In this document: in pieces, positions 1 through 7,263 of the stretch
Layout of the letters: each line of letters starts with the position of its first letter
Position numbering within the stretch: the stretch's first letter is position 1
NCBI RefSeq assembly: GCF_031119335.1
Contig: NZ_JAVHXT010000023.1
Location: 1 to 42,796, forward strand
Direction of reading: 5' to 3'
DNA from: Pedobacter sp.
Lineage (GTDB): Bacteria > Bacteroidota > Bacteroidia > Sphingobacteriales > Sphingobacteriaceae
DNA: 42,796 nt
Translations under genes and position numbers: made by a program
Notes under the pieces: generated by a model
Told to the model about the DNA's origin: nothing
Seen by the model: the letters and a program-made list of their open reading frames with translations, nothing else
Database searches by the model: none

Positions 1-630
1 ACTGCTTTTGTAAGAGGTGAAGAAGTTGAAAACCCTATGCTATCGCTTTGCAAACTATTTGGCATGCAATTGAAATTTGTAGACAGGAAAAGCTACAGAA
101 ACAAATGGGACTTGTTTGAAAAGTATTATGGAAATGATGATGATGCGTACTTTATAGATGAGGGTGGCGCAAGTGAAGAAGCTACCGTTGGCTGTGCAGA
201 AATTATTTCAGAATTGAACGAGCATTTTGATCACATTTTTTGTGCTGCAGGCACCGGAACCACTGCTGCAGGTTTATTAATAGGCATCAATAAACTCGGC
301 TTAAATACGCAACTTCATGTGGTTCCCGTATTAAAAGATGGTGATTTTATTAAGGATGAAATAGTACACTACGAAAAAGACCTCTCCAAATTGCAGCTAC
401 ATACCGACTATCATTTCGGAGGTTATGCTAAAACCACTCCGCAACTAATTTCTTTTATTAAAGATTTCGCCTCAACAACTGGCGTGCTGATAGATCCCAT
501 CTATACTGGAAAAATGTTTTACGCAATTAATGATTTGTTCGAAAAAAAACAGCTGCCAAAAGACGCAAAAATATTAGCAGTGCATACTGGCGGCTTGTTC
601 GGAATTTTAGGAAAAATCAACGAATTTTAA
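1..630 (+). CDS. ACC deaminase / D-cysteine desulfhydrase-like PLP enzyme (5' end outside window)
   Basis: The reading frame is open from base 1, so the N-terminus, including the usual PLP lysine region, lies outside the window. The visible 209 codons cover the C-terminal part of a fold-type II PLP enzyme. A phosphate-binding loop rich in glycine and threonine (CAAGTGTTAAG) is visible, and the C-terminal HTGGLFG motif is typical of the 1-aminocyclopropane-1-carboxylate deaminase/D-cysteine desulfhydrase family. Members deaminate small amino acids or release sulfide from D-cysteine. Which substrate is used cannot be told without the N-terminal half. The first internal ATG (base 37) is not the true start, because homology-like sequence continues upstream of it in frame. 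Confidence 0.8.
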   Translation, partial: TAFVRGEEVENPMLSLCKLFGMQLKFVDRKSYRNKWDLFEKYYGNDDDAYFIDEGGASEEATVGCAEIISELNEHFDHIFCAAGTGTTAAGLLIGINKLGLNTQLHVVPVLKDGDFIKDEIVHYEKDLSKLQLHTDYHFGGYAKTTPQLISFIKDFASTTGVLIDPIYTGKMFYAINDLFEKKQLPKDAKILAVHTGGLFGILGKINEF

Positions 631-671
631 AAAGATGTCTGAAAGTATCCTTTAGACACCTTTAAAATAAT

Positions 672-2087
672 CTACATTTTATAATATTGCTCCCACCCTT
701 TTGCTGGTGGCGGACCTGCTAGTAGTGCATTCGCAAACTTATCGTTAACAATCTCTTTCTTAATCGGATCGAAATCTACTTTAGCATTAAGACGCTGTGT
801 AATTACGCCCAAACAAAACACCTGACTTAACGGCCCAGCAACGCTAAAAGGAGATCTTGTCTTTTCTTCGCCCTTACAAGCTTTTAAAAAGTTGGCAAAA
901 TGATTGGAAGGAGATAGAGGCACTTCTGGCAGTTTATTTTTCAAATCATTTGCTTTTGCTTCTGGAATAATTTGAAGGGTACTTGCATGTGAGCCGCCCT
1001 TAAAAATTAAATCTTTGCTGTAGATAATTTTTCCAGGATTTAGCTTAGCAGGTTCTATATTGCCAGTACTTGGCGGCGGAATATTCGGATCTAAACCAGA
1101 AACACCATATCCTTCTGGGATTTTCGGCAGATTATCTAATCCATCGTACCAAGTAATATCTACAGGAGGCATACCTTTTCTTTTTGGAAAATGGAAGTTA
1201 ATGGTAGAAGACATTGGAAAAAAGAACGAATTATGATCTTTCAGATATTTTGCTTCCACTTGTGTGGGCAAACCGAGTTCTAAAAATTCATGTGCTGTAT
1301 CTAAAATGTGTGCACCCCAATCGCCTAGCGCACCCATACCAAAATCGAACCAGCAACGCCATTGGCCATTCACAAAATCTTTATTGTAATCGTGCCCTAG
1401 TGTTTGCATTTGCCACAATTCCCAGTCTAGTGTAGTTGGTATTACTTCTGCTGGTGGAAAACTCTTCATTTTAGGGTTCCAACTGTGCCATCTGCGTGGC
1501 ATATTCATGTGTGCATCTATTTGGGTTACATCCTTAATAATCCCTGCATCTTTCCAAGCCTTAAACTGAAAGTAATTTGCTTCCGAATGCCCTTGATTAC
1601 CCATTTGAGTAACCAATTTAGGGCTTTTCTTAGCTTTCTGCATCATCAGCTCCACTTCCCAAAATGTTTGGGCCATTGGTTTCTCCACATAAACATGCTT
1701 ACCCAAATCTAAGGCTAGCATAGTAACAGCAAAATGGGCAAAATCTGGTGTACCTATAGAAACAGCATCTATCTGATTTCCCATTTTATCGAACATTTGC
1801 CTAAAGTCCTTAAATCGGGGAACGTTAGGAAACATTTGCAAAATCTTTTGCGTGTGCTCGGCTTCCATGTCTACATCGCAAAGCGCAACGATATTACAAA
1901 GACCCGTTTTGTATAAATCTCTAATGATTTCTCCTGCCCTGTTTCCTACACCAACACAGGCCAAATTAACCCGTTCATTTGCAGAAGCAAAAGGTATTTT
2001 TCCTAAAAGACTATTTGAAAGCATCACACCTCCACCTGCCATAACTGTTTGGCTAATGAAACTGCGACGAGAAAGGTAATGGTTCAT
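672..2087 (-). CDS. Secreted Gfo/Idh/MocA family oxidoreductase
   Basis: 471-residue NAD(P)-dependent sugar oxidoreductase-like protein. The N-terminus has a twin-arginine signal (SRRSFISQ, then a glycine/alanine-rich stretch ending near FASA), so it is probably exported folded with its cofactor. The Rossmann motif ACVGVGNRAGE follows at about residues 43-53. The family EKPMAQ motif (lysine near the nicotinamide) and the GDWGAHILD motif (catalytic-region Asp/His) are both present. It is the last gene of a minus-strand set, 23 bases behind the double-DUF1080 gene. This points to oxidation or reduction of sugars to or from 3-keto forms (inference). The substrate is not readable from sequence. 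Confidence 0.88.
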   Translation of the reverse strand: MNHYLSRRSFISQTVMAGGGVMLSNSLLGKIPFASANERVNLACVGVGNRAGEIIRDLYKTGLCNIVALCDVDMEAEHTQKILQMFPNVPRFKDFRQMFDKMGNQIDAVSIGTPDFAHFAVTMLALDLGKHVYVEKPMAQTFWEVELMMQKAKKSPKLVTQMGNQGHSEANYFQFKAWKDAGIIKDVTQIDAHMNMPRRWHSWNPKMKSFPPAEVIPTTLDWELWQMQTLGHDYNKDFVNGQWRCWFDFGMGALGDWGAHILDTAHEFLELGLPTQVEAKYLKDHNSFFFPMSSTINFHFPKRKGMPPVDITWYDGLDNLPKIPEGYGVSGLDPNIPPPSTGNIEPAKLNPGKIIYSKDLIFKGGSHASTLQIIPEAKANDLKNKLPEVPLSPSNHFANFLKACKGEEKTRSPFSVAGPLSQVFCLGVITQRLNAKVDFDPIKKEIVNDKFANALLAGPPPAKGWEQYYKM

Positions 2088-2110
2088 ATTTTTTGGTTTA
2101 GTGGTAATCG

Positions 2111-3496
2111 CTATTTCAATTTCTTAATTTTGATATTTCTGAAGGAAACGTTATCTCCATGATCTTGTAAAAGTATGTGGCCTTGAGGAGCTTCTCCAAA
2201 ACTCTCCCAATCTTTATACTTGCTTTTAGCAACCAAATCGCGAAAATCTTGAGAGCCACGTTTATATTGTACCACCTTAATTCCGTTGAGATAATGAGTT
2301 ACGGTGTTATCTGCAGCAACCACTATTCTGCCCCTATTCCACTCGCCAATAGGTCGGCGGGCTCTTGTTTCTTTATTTGATGTAATTAAATCGTATAACG
2401 ATGCTAATGTACGGTTTCCATCACGGCCCATTTTAGCATCCGGATGTAGTTTATCATCCAGTATTTGATATTCTAATCCTATCGCCGAGCCCTGTGTTTT
2501 TTCTTTAAGCGTTACAAAATATTTGACACCGCTGTTGGCACCCGGGCTAAGCTTAAACTCAAATGATAAATCGAACACACTATACTGATCTCGGGTAATA
2601 ATATCGCCACCATTGGTAGATTCGCCACCATCCGATTTTAACACAGTCATTTCTCCCTTACCTACCTTCCACCCTTTTTCGGGAAACGAATTTCCGCGAA
2701 CACTTCTCCATTGGTCGGCTTTTTCATCATCGAACAGCAACGAAAAACCTGCGGCCTTTTCAGCAGAACTTAGCTGATTAGGCTTTAGATTAACCACAAA
2801 AACATCTTTAGAAAACGGTTTAGTCTTTAAGTTTTTTGTCTGGATGCGGATATTTTTGAAATAGACCTTCTTACCATCTAATTTATCTGGGATACTATGT
2901 ACTTGTAAACCAATAAAGCCTCTTTTATCTAAGGTATCGATAACATAAGATACAGGCACATTATTAACCCAAGTGCGTAATTCATCGCCTATGGCTTCGA
3001 TACGAATTCTGTTAAATTCATTAGGTTTATAGGCAGATTTAGCTGCCTCATTAAGATCTAAGGGATATAACCATCCACGTCTGGCTTCGTCATAAATACC
3101 ACCAGTCCAAGCCCTTGCCGTAGGGTCTACTTCTACTTGCCTACCAAATACCCTCTTCTTTTCTGCATCATAATGACTTCTAGTTTGCACGCCCGAATTA
3201 GTTCCTTCTCCCTCAAGTTTAATATCTACTTCTAAGATAAAGTCTCCATATTCCTTCTGTGTCACTAAAAAGGAGTTAGGCGTACCTTTGGTCATTGTTC
3301 CAACTATTGCACCTTTTTCAATCGTGTATGGTGCGTTGCCACCTAGTTTTTTCCAGCCCTTTAAACTTTTCCCATCAAATAAGTTATGCCAACCTTTATC
3401 ACTTACTGCTTTTTTTTGAGCGAATATATGCACCGGCTGGTAGGAAATAACACCAACAGCTAGTGCGGTGAAAATTTTTGAAATAGTAGTTTTCAT
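2111..3496 (-). CDS. Tandem DUF1080 (3-keto-disaccharide hydrolase-like) secreted protein
   Basis: 461 residues with an N-terminal signal peptide and two DUF1080 (PF06439) domains, roughly residues 33-217 and 250-459. Both start with the family pattern LFDGKSLKGW or LFDDEKADQW and contain an NSGV core (GTNSGVQ and GANSGVK). DUF1080 is a concanavalin-like fold. Some members hydrolyse 3-keto-glycosides produced by Gfo/Idh-type dehydrogenases. Lying between two secreted Gfo/Idh genes, this protein fits such a 3-keto sugar route (inference). The two domains are divergent rather than a recent duplication. Sugar binding without catalysis is an alternative. Confidence 0.85.
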   Translation of the reverse strand: MKTTISKIFTALAVGVISYQPVHIFAQKKAVSDKGWHNLFDGKSLKGWKKLGGNAPYTIEKGAIVGTMTKGTPNSFLVTQKEYGDFILEVDIKLEGEGTNSGVQTRSHYDAEKKRVFGRQVEVDPTARAWTGGIYDEARRGWLYPLDLNEAAKSAYKPNEFNRIRIEAIGDELRTWVNNVPVSYVIDTLDKRGFIGLQVHSIPDKLDGKKVYFKNIRIQTKNLKTKPFSKDVFVVNLKPNQLSSAEKAAGFSLLFDDEKADQWRSVRGNSFPEKGWKVGKGEMTVLKSDGGESTNGGDIITRDQYSVFDLSFEFKLSPGANSGVKYFVTLKEKTQGSAIGLEYQILDDKLHPDAKMGRDGNRTLASLYDLITSNKETRARRPIGEWNRGRIVVAADNTVTHYLNGIKVVQYKRGSQDFRDLVAKSKYKDWESFGEAPQGHILLQDHGDNVSFRNIKIKKLK

Positions 3497-3558
3497 TATA
3501 TTATATTTTGGTTGTTCGGTTTGTTAGTTATTTAGTATTTGATTATTTATAAATATTT

Positions 3559-3602
3559 CCCGCAGATTACCATTGATATTCCACGCAGATTTACGGTGAT
3601 TT
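3559..3602. repeat. CCGCAGATT-type intergenic repeat fragment
   Basis: In the 153-base spacer between the DUF1080 and Gfo/Idh genes, CCGCAGATT is followed about 20 bases later by ACGCAGATTTACGG. The same word family recurs at 40080-40146, and a looser version (AACCGCAAAG, CACGCAAAG) at 31157-31185. Such degenerate words are common between genes in this phylum. No function is evident. Confidence 0.4.
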
Positions 3603-3649
3603 CTATTTAATATTTGGTTTGTTTCTTGTTTGGATAATTGGTAATTGCT

Positions 3650-4936
3650 CTATATGCTTGGCAGTTTATATCCATTATTGTATTTAGCAGCTAGATATTT
3701 ATTGGCTTCTGCGTCTGTAAATCTACGCTTGCTACGATCCCAGTACAGTTTTTTACCCGTACGGTAGGCTATATTTCCCATCTGAGAAAATGCGGCGATG
3801 TTTGCGCCAACTTGAATGGGAGCATTTAGCATTGAGCTATCTTTTCTAGTGATGGCTTCAACAAAATTTTCCATGTGCAGCTCTAGCCCCCTATCTTTTG
3901 GCTTTTGTAAAGCAATAGCTTCCATTCTATCTTTCTCTGGAATAACCTCCCAGCCATTTCTATTTAGCACCAACGTGCCATTATTTCCAATGAAAGCTAC
4001 ACCGTGGCTTCTGCCGTACAAACCAAGACCAATACCTATGGCATGCTCCCATTGTATGCTGAAATCTTCAAATTCGTATATCACATTCAAAGTGTCTGGC
4101 GTTTCGGCTGCTCCGTTCGGGTCTGCAAACTTACCTCCTGATGCCATTACTGAAATAGGATCGGAAGCTTTCATTCCCAGCAAAGCGTAGTCTAAGAGGT
4201 GTACTCCCCAGTCTGTCATTAAGCCTCCTGCATAATCCCAAAACCAACGAAACTCGAAATGGAACCTATTTGGATTAAATGGTCTTTTTTGTGCAGGGCC
4301 TAACCACATATCATAATGTACACCTTCTGGCACAGCAGTATCTGGTTTATTCTCGATTGTTTTTTTCCAATCCAGATAAGACCAAGCCTTTACCGTTCTT
4401 ATCTTACCTAACTTACCAGAATGAATAAAATCCATTGCATCGCGAAAATGGCGCTGGCTACGCTGCCATTGCCCAACCTGCACAATACTCGAACTGCTTT
4501 TAACAGCTTTTACCATCACATCGCACTCTAAGATCGAATTTCCTATCGGTTTTTCAACGTACACATGCTTTCCAGTTTTCACGGCATCTACCATTTGTAA
4601 ACAATGCCAATGATCTGGCGTTGCAACAATAACAGCATCTACCAAATCACCTTTTAACATTTCTTGGTAGGACACAAATGTCTTTACCTTAATTCCTTTA
4701 TCAGCTAATTCAGTCTTACGCTTATTTAATATATTTTCATCTACGTCACACAACGCAGTGCAAACAACCTGTCCGTTTTTTAATATAGCATTTAGGTTTG
4801 ACCAGCCCATTCCATTTACTCCAATAAGGCCCACTCTAATTTTCTTATCGCTTTGTATTGCAAAAACATGATTAAGAGGCACGAAAGTAGCTGCCGTAAA
4901 TATGGATGAAGCCTTTAGAAACTCTTTTCTATTCAT
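3650..4936 (-). CDS. Secreted Gfo/Idh/MocA family oxidoreductase
   Basis: 428 residues from the ATG at 4936. A longer frame begins at a TTG (4963) but adds only nine unconvincing residues, so ATG MNRKEFLK is preferred. That N-terminus is a Tat-like export signal in which RR is replaced by RK, followed by a hydrophobic stretch ending NHVFA. The Rossmann motif GLIGVNGMGWSN, the EKPIG family motif and TDWGVHLLD are all visible. It is the first gene of the minus-strand cluster, 153 bases ahead of the double-DUF1080 gene. A perfect LacI-type operator lies about 125 bases upstream of its start, suggesting repression of the whole cluster in the absence of a sugar (inference). Confidence 0.88.
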   Translation of the reverse strand: MNRKEFLKASSIFTAATFVPLNHVFAIQSDKKIRVGLIGVNGMGWSNLNAILKNGQVVCTALCDVDENILNKRKTELADKGIKVKTFVSYQEMLKGDLVDAVIVATPDHWHCLQMVDAVKTGKHVYVEKPIGNSILECDVMVKAVKSSSSIVQVGQWQRSQRHFRDAMDFIHSGKLGKIRTVKAWSYLDWKKTIENKPDTAVPEGVHYDMWLGPAQKRPFNPNRFHFEFRWFWDYAGGLMTDWGVHLLDYALLGMKASDPISVMASGGKFADPNGAAETPDTLNVIYEFEDFSIQWEHAIGIGLGLYGRSHGVAFIGNNGTLVLNRNGWEVIPEKDRMEAIALQKPKDRGLELHMENFVEAITRKDSSMLNAPIQVGANIAAFSQMGNIAYRTGKKLYWDRSKRRFTDAEANKYLAAKYNNGYKLPSI

Positions 4937-5058
4937 TATCTGGGATATATTTGTATATGCCAACTATATATTGCTTTAGAGCAAAAAATAGGCACCAGCC
5001 AAAAAGCCTTTGCAATAAAAATAGTTAAAAGAAATTAGCAACTGAAGAATGTGCCTAA

Positions 5059-5074
5059 ACGCAAACGTTTGCGT
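5059..5074. promoter_or_regulatory. LacI/PurR-type operator palindrome
   Basis: ACGCAAACGTTTGCGT is a perfect 16-bp palindrome with a central CG. It is the classic binding-site form for LacI-family repressors; the E. coli PurR box has the same half site. It lies about 125 bases upstream of the Gfo/Idh start at 4936 and about 290 bases upstream of lat. The sugar-type genes on the minus strand are the more natural target. No LacI-family gene is in the window, so the regulator would act from elsewhere. Confidence 0.7.
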
Positions 5075-5119
5075 CTTGCTTTTTTAGAAATGTAATGAAT
5101 GTTTTACATCAAGGAGTTC

Positions 5120-5221
5120 TCAAAAATTAGATTTGGCATCAATAATTCGTTCAGGAGGAATTGGTTTTCTCCCAAAAAAAGCAGCATTTTCAAACAGATT
5201 GTCTAAAATATTTTTCCACAT
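5120..5221 (-). CDS. Small ORF, 33 residues, unknown
   Basis: ATG at 5221 to TGA at 5120. The product begins MWKNILDNLFENAAFFG and goes on RKPIPPERIIDAKSNF. The composition is protein-like (amphipathic start, basic Pro-rich middle, charged end) and I do not recognise it. An in-frame stop directly upstream of the ATG means it is not the visible tail of a longer gene. It could be a genuine small protein, a leader peptide for the minus-strand Gfo/Idh cluster, or chance. No strong promoter or RBS is visible, although a TAGAT-TTTG sequence with one extra base lies upstream. Confidence 0.3.
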   Translation of the reverse strand: MWKNILDNLFENAAFFGRKPIPPERIIDAKSNF

Positions 5222-5277
5222 TTTTTAAAAGCGGTTAAAGTTTTAAGCAAAATCTAACTTTAAACTGTTTAAACCTA

Positions 5278-5302
5278 GTTTTTGAACTCTGAGTTCAAAA
5301 AC
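5278..5302. promoter_or_regulatory. Perfect 25-bp inverted repeat upstream of lat
   Basis: GTTTTTGAACTC and GAGTTCAAAAAC form two perfect 12-base arms around a single T. The repeat ends 8 bases before the -33 element of the lat promoter and overlaps a second -33-like TTTG (5281-5284). No T-tract or adjacent upstream gene makes it look like a terminator. Its size and position fit a dimeric regulator site (inference). Confidence 0.55.
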
Positions 5303-5310
5303 CCTCTAAA

Positions 5311-5341
5311 TTTGATATTTTGGCACATTTATATAAATTTG
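5311..5341 (+). promoter_or_regulatory. Bacteroidota-type promoter for lat
   Basis: TTTG (5311-5314), a 19-base spacer, then TAAATTTG (5334-5341) match the -33/-7 consensus of this phylum exactly. Transcription would begin near 5345-5348, leaving a leader of under 20 bases before ATG 5364. A second TAAATTTG at 5307-5314 with TTTG at 5281 could serve as an alternative, overlapping promoter. Confidence 0.65.
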
Positions 5342-5363
5342 ATTTCAACCAAAACTCAAATTT

Positions 5364-6695
5364 ATGTATCAATTAAATGTTGCTGCAGACCAAGTTTCAC
5401 AAGCGCTAAAAAAACATATCCTTGCCGATGGCTACGACCTTACCTACGACATGGAAAAAAGTAATGGCGCCTATATTTACGATTCGAAATACAATCGCAA
5501 ACTTTTAGATTTTTTCACCTGCTTTGCTTCCGTTCCTTTAGGTTACAATCATCCAAAAATGGTAAATGACGAAGCTTTTAAACATAACCTACTGCTAGCT
5601 GCATTGGCTAATCCATCAAACTCCGATGTTTATACACAGCAATATGCAGAGTTTGTAAATACCTTCTCTCGCGTAGGTATTCCTGATTATTTACCGCATG
5701 CCTTTTTTATTGCAGGTGGTGCCTTGGCTGTAGAAAATGCACTTAAAGTTGCCATGGATTGGAAGGTTCAAAAAAACTTCGCCAAAGGCTACAAAGAAGA
5801 GAAGGGATTTAAGGTAATTCACTTCGAAAAAGCTTTTCACGGCAGAAGCGGCTATACCCTTAGTTTAACCAACACCCTACCAGATAAAACCAAATGGTTT
5901 GCCAAATTCGACTGGCCAAGGGTAAGTACACCGCAACTCAAGTTCCCTTTAAACGAAGAAAACTTAAAAGTTGCAGCACAAACAGAGGCTGCTTCTTTAG
6001 CTCAAATCAAGCAGGCTTTTGCAGATAATAAGGACGAAATTTGCGCCATCATTATCGAGCCAATTCAATCTGAAGGTGGTGATAATCATATTAGGGAAGA
6101 GTTTCTAATTCAGCTACGCCAATTGGCAGATGAAAATGAAGCAATGCTGATTTACGATGAAATTCAAACTGGTGTGGGCTTAACTGGAAAATTTTGGTGC
6201 CACCAGCATTTTAGCGAACAAGCCAGACCAGACATTTTAACATTCGGCAAGAAAATGCAGATATGCGGTATTTTGGTAGGCAACAAGGTTAACGAAGTAG
6301 ATGGTAATGTATTTAAAGTTCCTTCCCGTATTAACTCTACCTGGGGCGGCAATTTGGTAGACATGGTGCGTTCTACACAAATTTTAAGTATCATAGAAGA
6401 AGACCAACTTTGCGAAAACGCAGCAAATGTAGGCGAATACCTGAAAAACCAATTGCACGAACTAGCCAACAAATATGATAAAATGAGTAATGTGCGTGGT
6501 AGAGGCCTACTTTGTTCTTTCGATTTTCCTAACAAGGAAATGAGAAACAAGTTCGTAGAAAAAGGGATGGAAAACAACGTGATGTTTTTAGGTTGCGGTA
6601 ACCAAACCATTCGCTTTAGGCCAGCACTTTGCATTGAGAAAAAACATATCGACGAAGGAATTGAAATAATGTACAAAATATTACCTACACTGTAA
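5364..6695 (+). CDS. lat: L-lysine 6-transaminase
   Basis: 443-residue class III (fold-type I) PLP aminotransferase. It transfers the epsilon-amino group of lysine to 2-oxoglutarate, giving 2-aminoadipate 6-semialdehyde and glutamate. Family-specific signs are the N-terminal HILADGYDL and FASVPLGYNHP segments, HGRSGYTLSLTNT in the middle, IYDEIQTGVG (PLP-ring aspartate) and TFGKKMQICG, where the Schiff-base lysine is Lys296 or Lys297. The gene is monocistronic: its own promoter lies upstream and a strong terminator follows at 6720-6770. The convergent downstream neighbour at 7264-8625 is a glutaryl-CoA-dehydrogenase-like gene, compatible with a lysine/2-aminoadipate catabolic theme (inference). 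Confidence 0.9.
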   Translation: MYQLNVAADQVSQALKKHILADGYDLTYDMEKSNGAYIYDSKYNRKLLDFFTCFASVPLGYNHPKMVNDEAFKHNLLLAALANPSNSDVYTQQYAEFVNTFSRVGIPDYLPHAFFIAGGALAVENALKVAMDWKVQKNFAKGYKEEKGFKVIHFEKAFHGRSGYTLSLTNTLPDKTKWFAKFDWPRVSTPQLKFPLNEENLKVAAQTEAASLAQIKQAFADNKDEICAIIIEPIQSEGGDNHIREEFLIQLRQLADENEAMLIYDEIQTGVGLTGKFWCHQHFSEQARPDILTFGKKMQICGILVGNKVNEVDGNVFKVPSRINSTWGGNLVDMVRSTQILSIIEEDQLCENAANVGEYLKNQLHELANKYDKMSNVRGRGLLCSFDFPNKEMRNKFVEKGMENNVMFLGCGNQTIRFRPALCIEKKHIDEGIEIMYKILPTL

Positions 6696-6719
6696 TAAGC
6701 TTCGCAGAAATAACATTTT

Positions 6720-6770
6720 AAAACCATTAAGAAGTTAAGGTTAGTTAAAGCTTAACTTCTTAATGGTTTT
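6720..6770 (+). terminator. Rho-independent terminator after lat
   Basis: A 20-bp perfect stem, with arms AAACCATTAAGAAGTTAAG (6721-6739) and CTTAACTTCTTAATGGTTT (6751-6769) plus one extra A-T pair, around an 11-base loop. T-rich sequence follows. It lies 25 bases after the lat stop. Confidence 0.75.
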
Positions 6771-6826
6771 CTATTTCTTGACTTCTCTGCTACAAACTGA
6801 AAATCAATTTGCATTAACTTCGAAAC

Positions 6827-7225
6827 ATGAAAAAAGCTGGACTGGCACTATTGGCTATCGCACTTATTGGCTGGATGCTAAAAGACACTTTCACGCAATC
6901 TGGAATTGAGGATTTGAAGGGCGGTTTTACCGAAGTTGCCAATTATAGAAACGAAAACAATACCGGTCCGGTACAGCGCATTTATGCCGTAACCGTTAAA
7001 GATACCACTGCCGCACAGCTCAAAGAATATGGAGATTTAATGCCTCACACCAAGTATGGCAACACCAAAGTTTACTACTTTTTTGAAGGCAAAGCCGCTC
7101 CTACACAATTAGTACCAGGCGATGTAAATTTTGACACCCAATTCAATGCCCACTGTTTTGCACTTTACGAAAAGAGCGCTATGGGCAATGTAGGCTTACT
7201 GAAATGGCCATTTAAATATGATTAG
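6827..7225 (+). CDS. Hypothetical membrane-anchored protein
   Basis: 132 residues. Residues 2-17 form a hydrophobic segment (KAGLALLAIALIGWML) that would act as an uncleaved anchor or signal, leaving a soluble domain of about 110 residues outside the cytoplasm. The soluble part has no motif I recognise; it is polar with several aromatic residues (YYFFEG, WPFKYD end). The gene stands alone between the lat terminator and a palindrome at 7226-7254. A weak promoter-like TAACTTCG lies just before the ATG. Function unknown. Confidence 0.7.
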   Translation: MKKAGLALLAIALIGWMLKDTFTQSGIEDLKGGFTEVANYRNENNTGPVQRIYAVTVKDTTAAQLKEYGDLMPHTKYGNTKVYYFFEGKAAPTQLVPGDVNFDTQFNAHCFALYEKSAMGNVGLLKWPFKYD

Positions 7226-7254
7226 ACTTACGAAGTTTTTGAAACTTCGTAAGT
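7226..7254. repeat. 29-bp palindromic repeat, copy 1 (possible bidirectional terminator)
   Basis: Arms ACTTACGAAGTTT and AAACTTCGTAAGT, 13 bases each and perfect, around TTG. An identical 29-base copy is at 33882-33910. This copy sits between convergent genes, with the plus-strand stop codon immediately before it and the minus-strand stop about 9 bases after. It may serve as a shared transcription stop. Confidence 0.75.
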
Positions 7255-7263
7255 ATTCAATTC

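Noticed and set aside
3816..4190. 124-codon plus-strand ORF
   Set aside because: It lies entirely inside the convincing Gfo/Idh gene on the other strand, and its composition (Ser/Ile/Phe-rich) is that of a shadow.
5128..5135. Plus-strand TAGATTTG as a lat promoter
   Set aside because: More than 220 bases upstream of lat with no -33 partner, while a full promoter exists at 5311-5341.
6164..6727. 187-codon minus-strand ORF
   Set aside because: Covers the 3' half of lat in reverse; no family resemblance, and it runs into the lat terminator.
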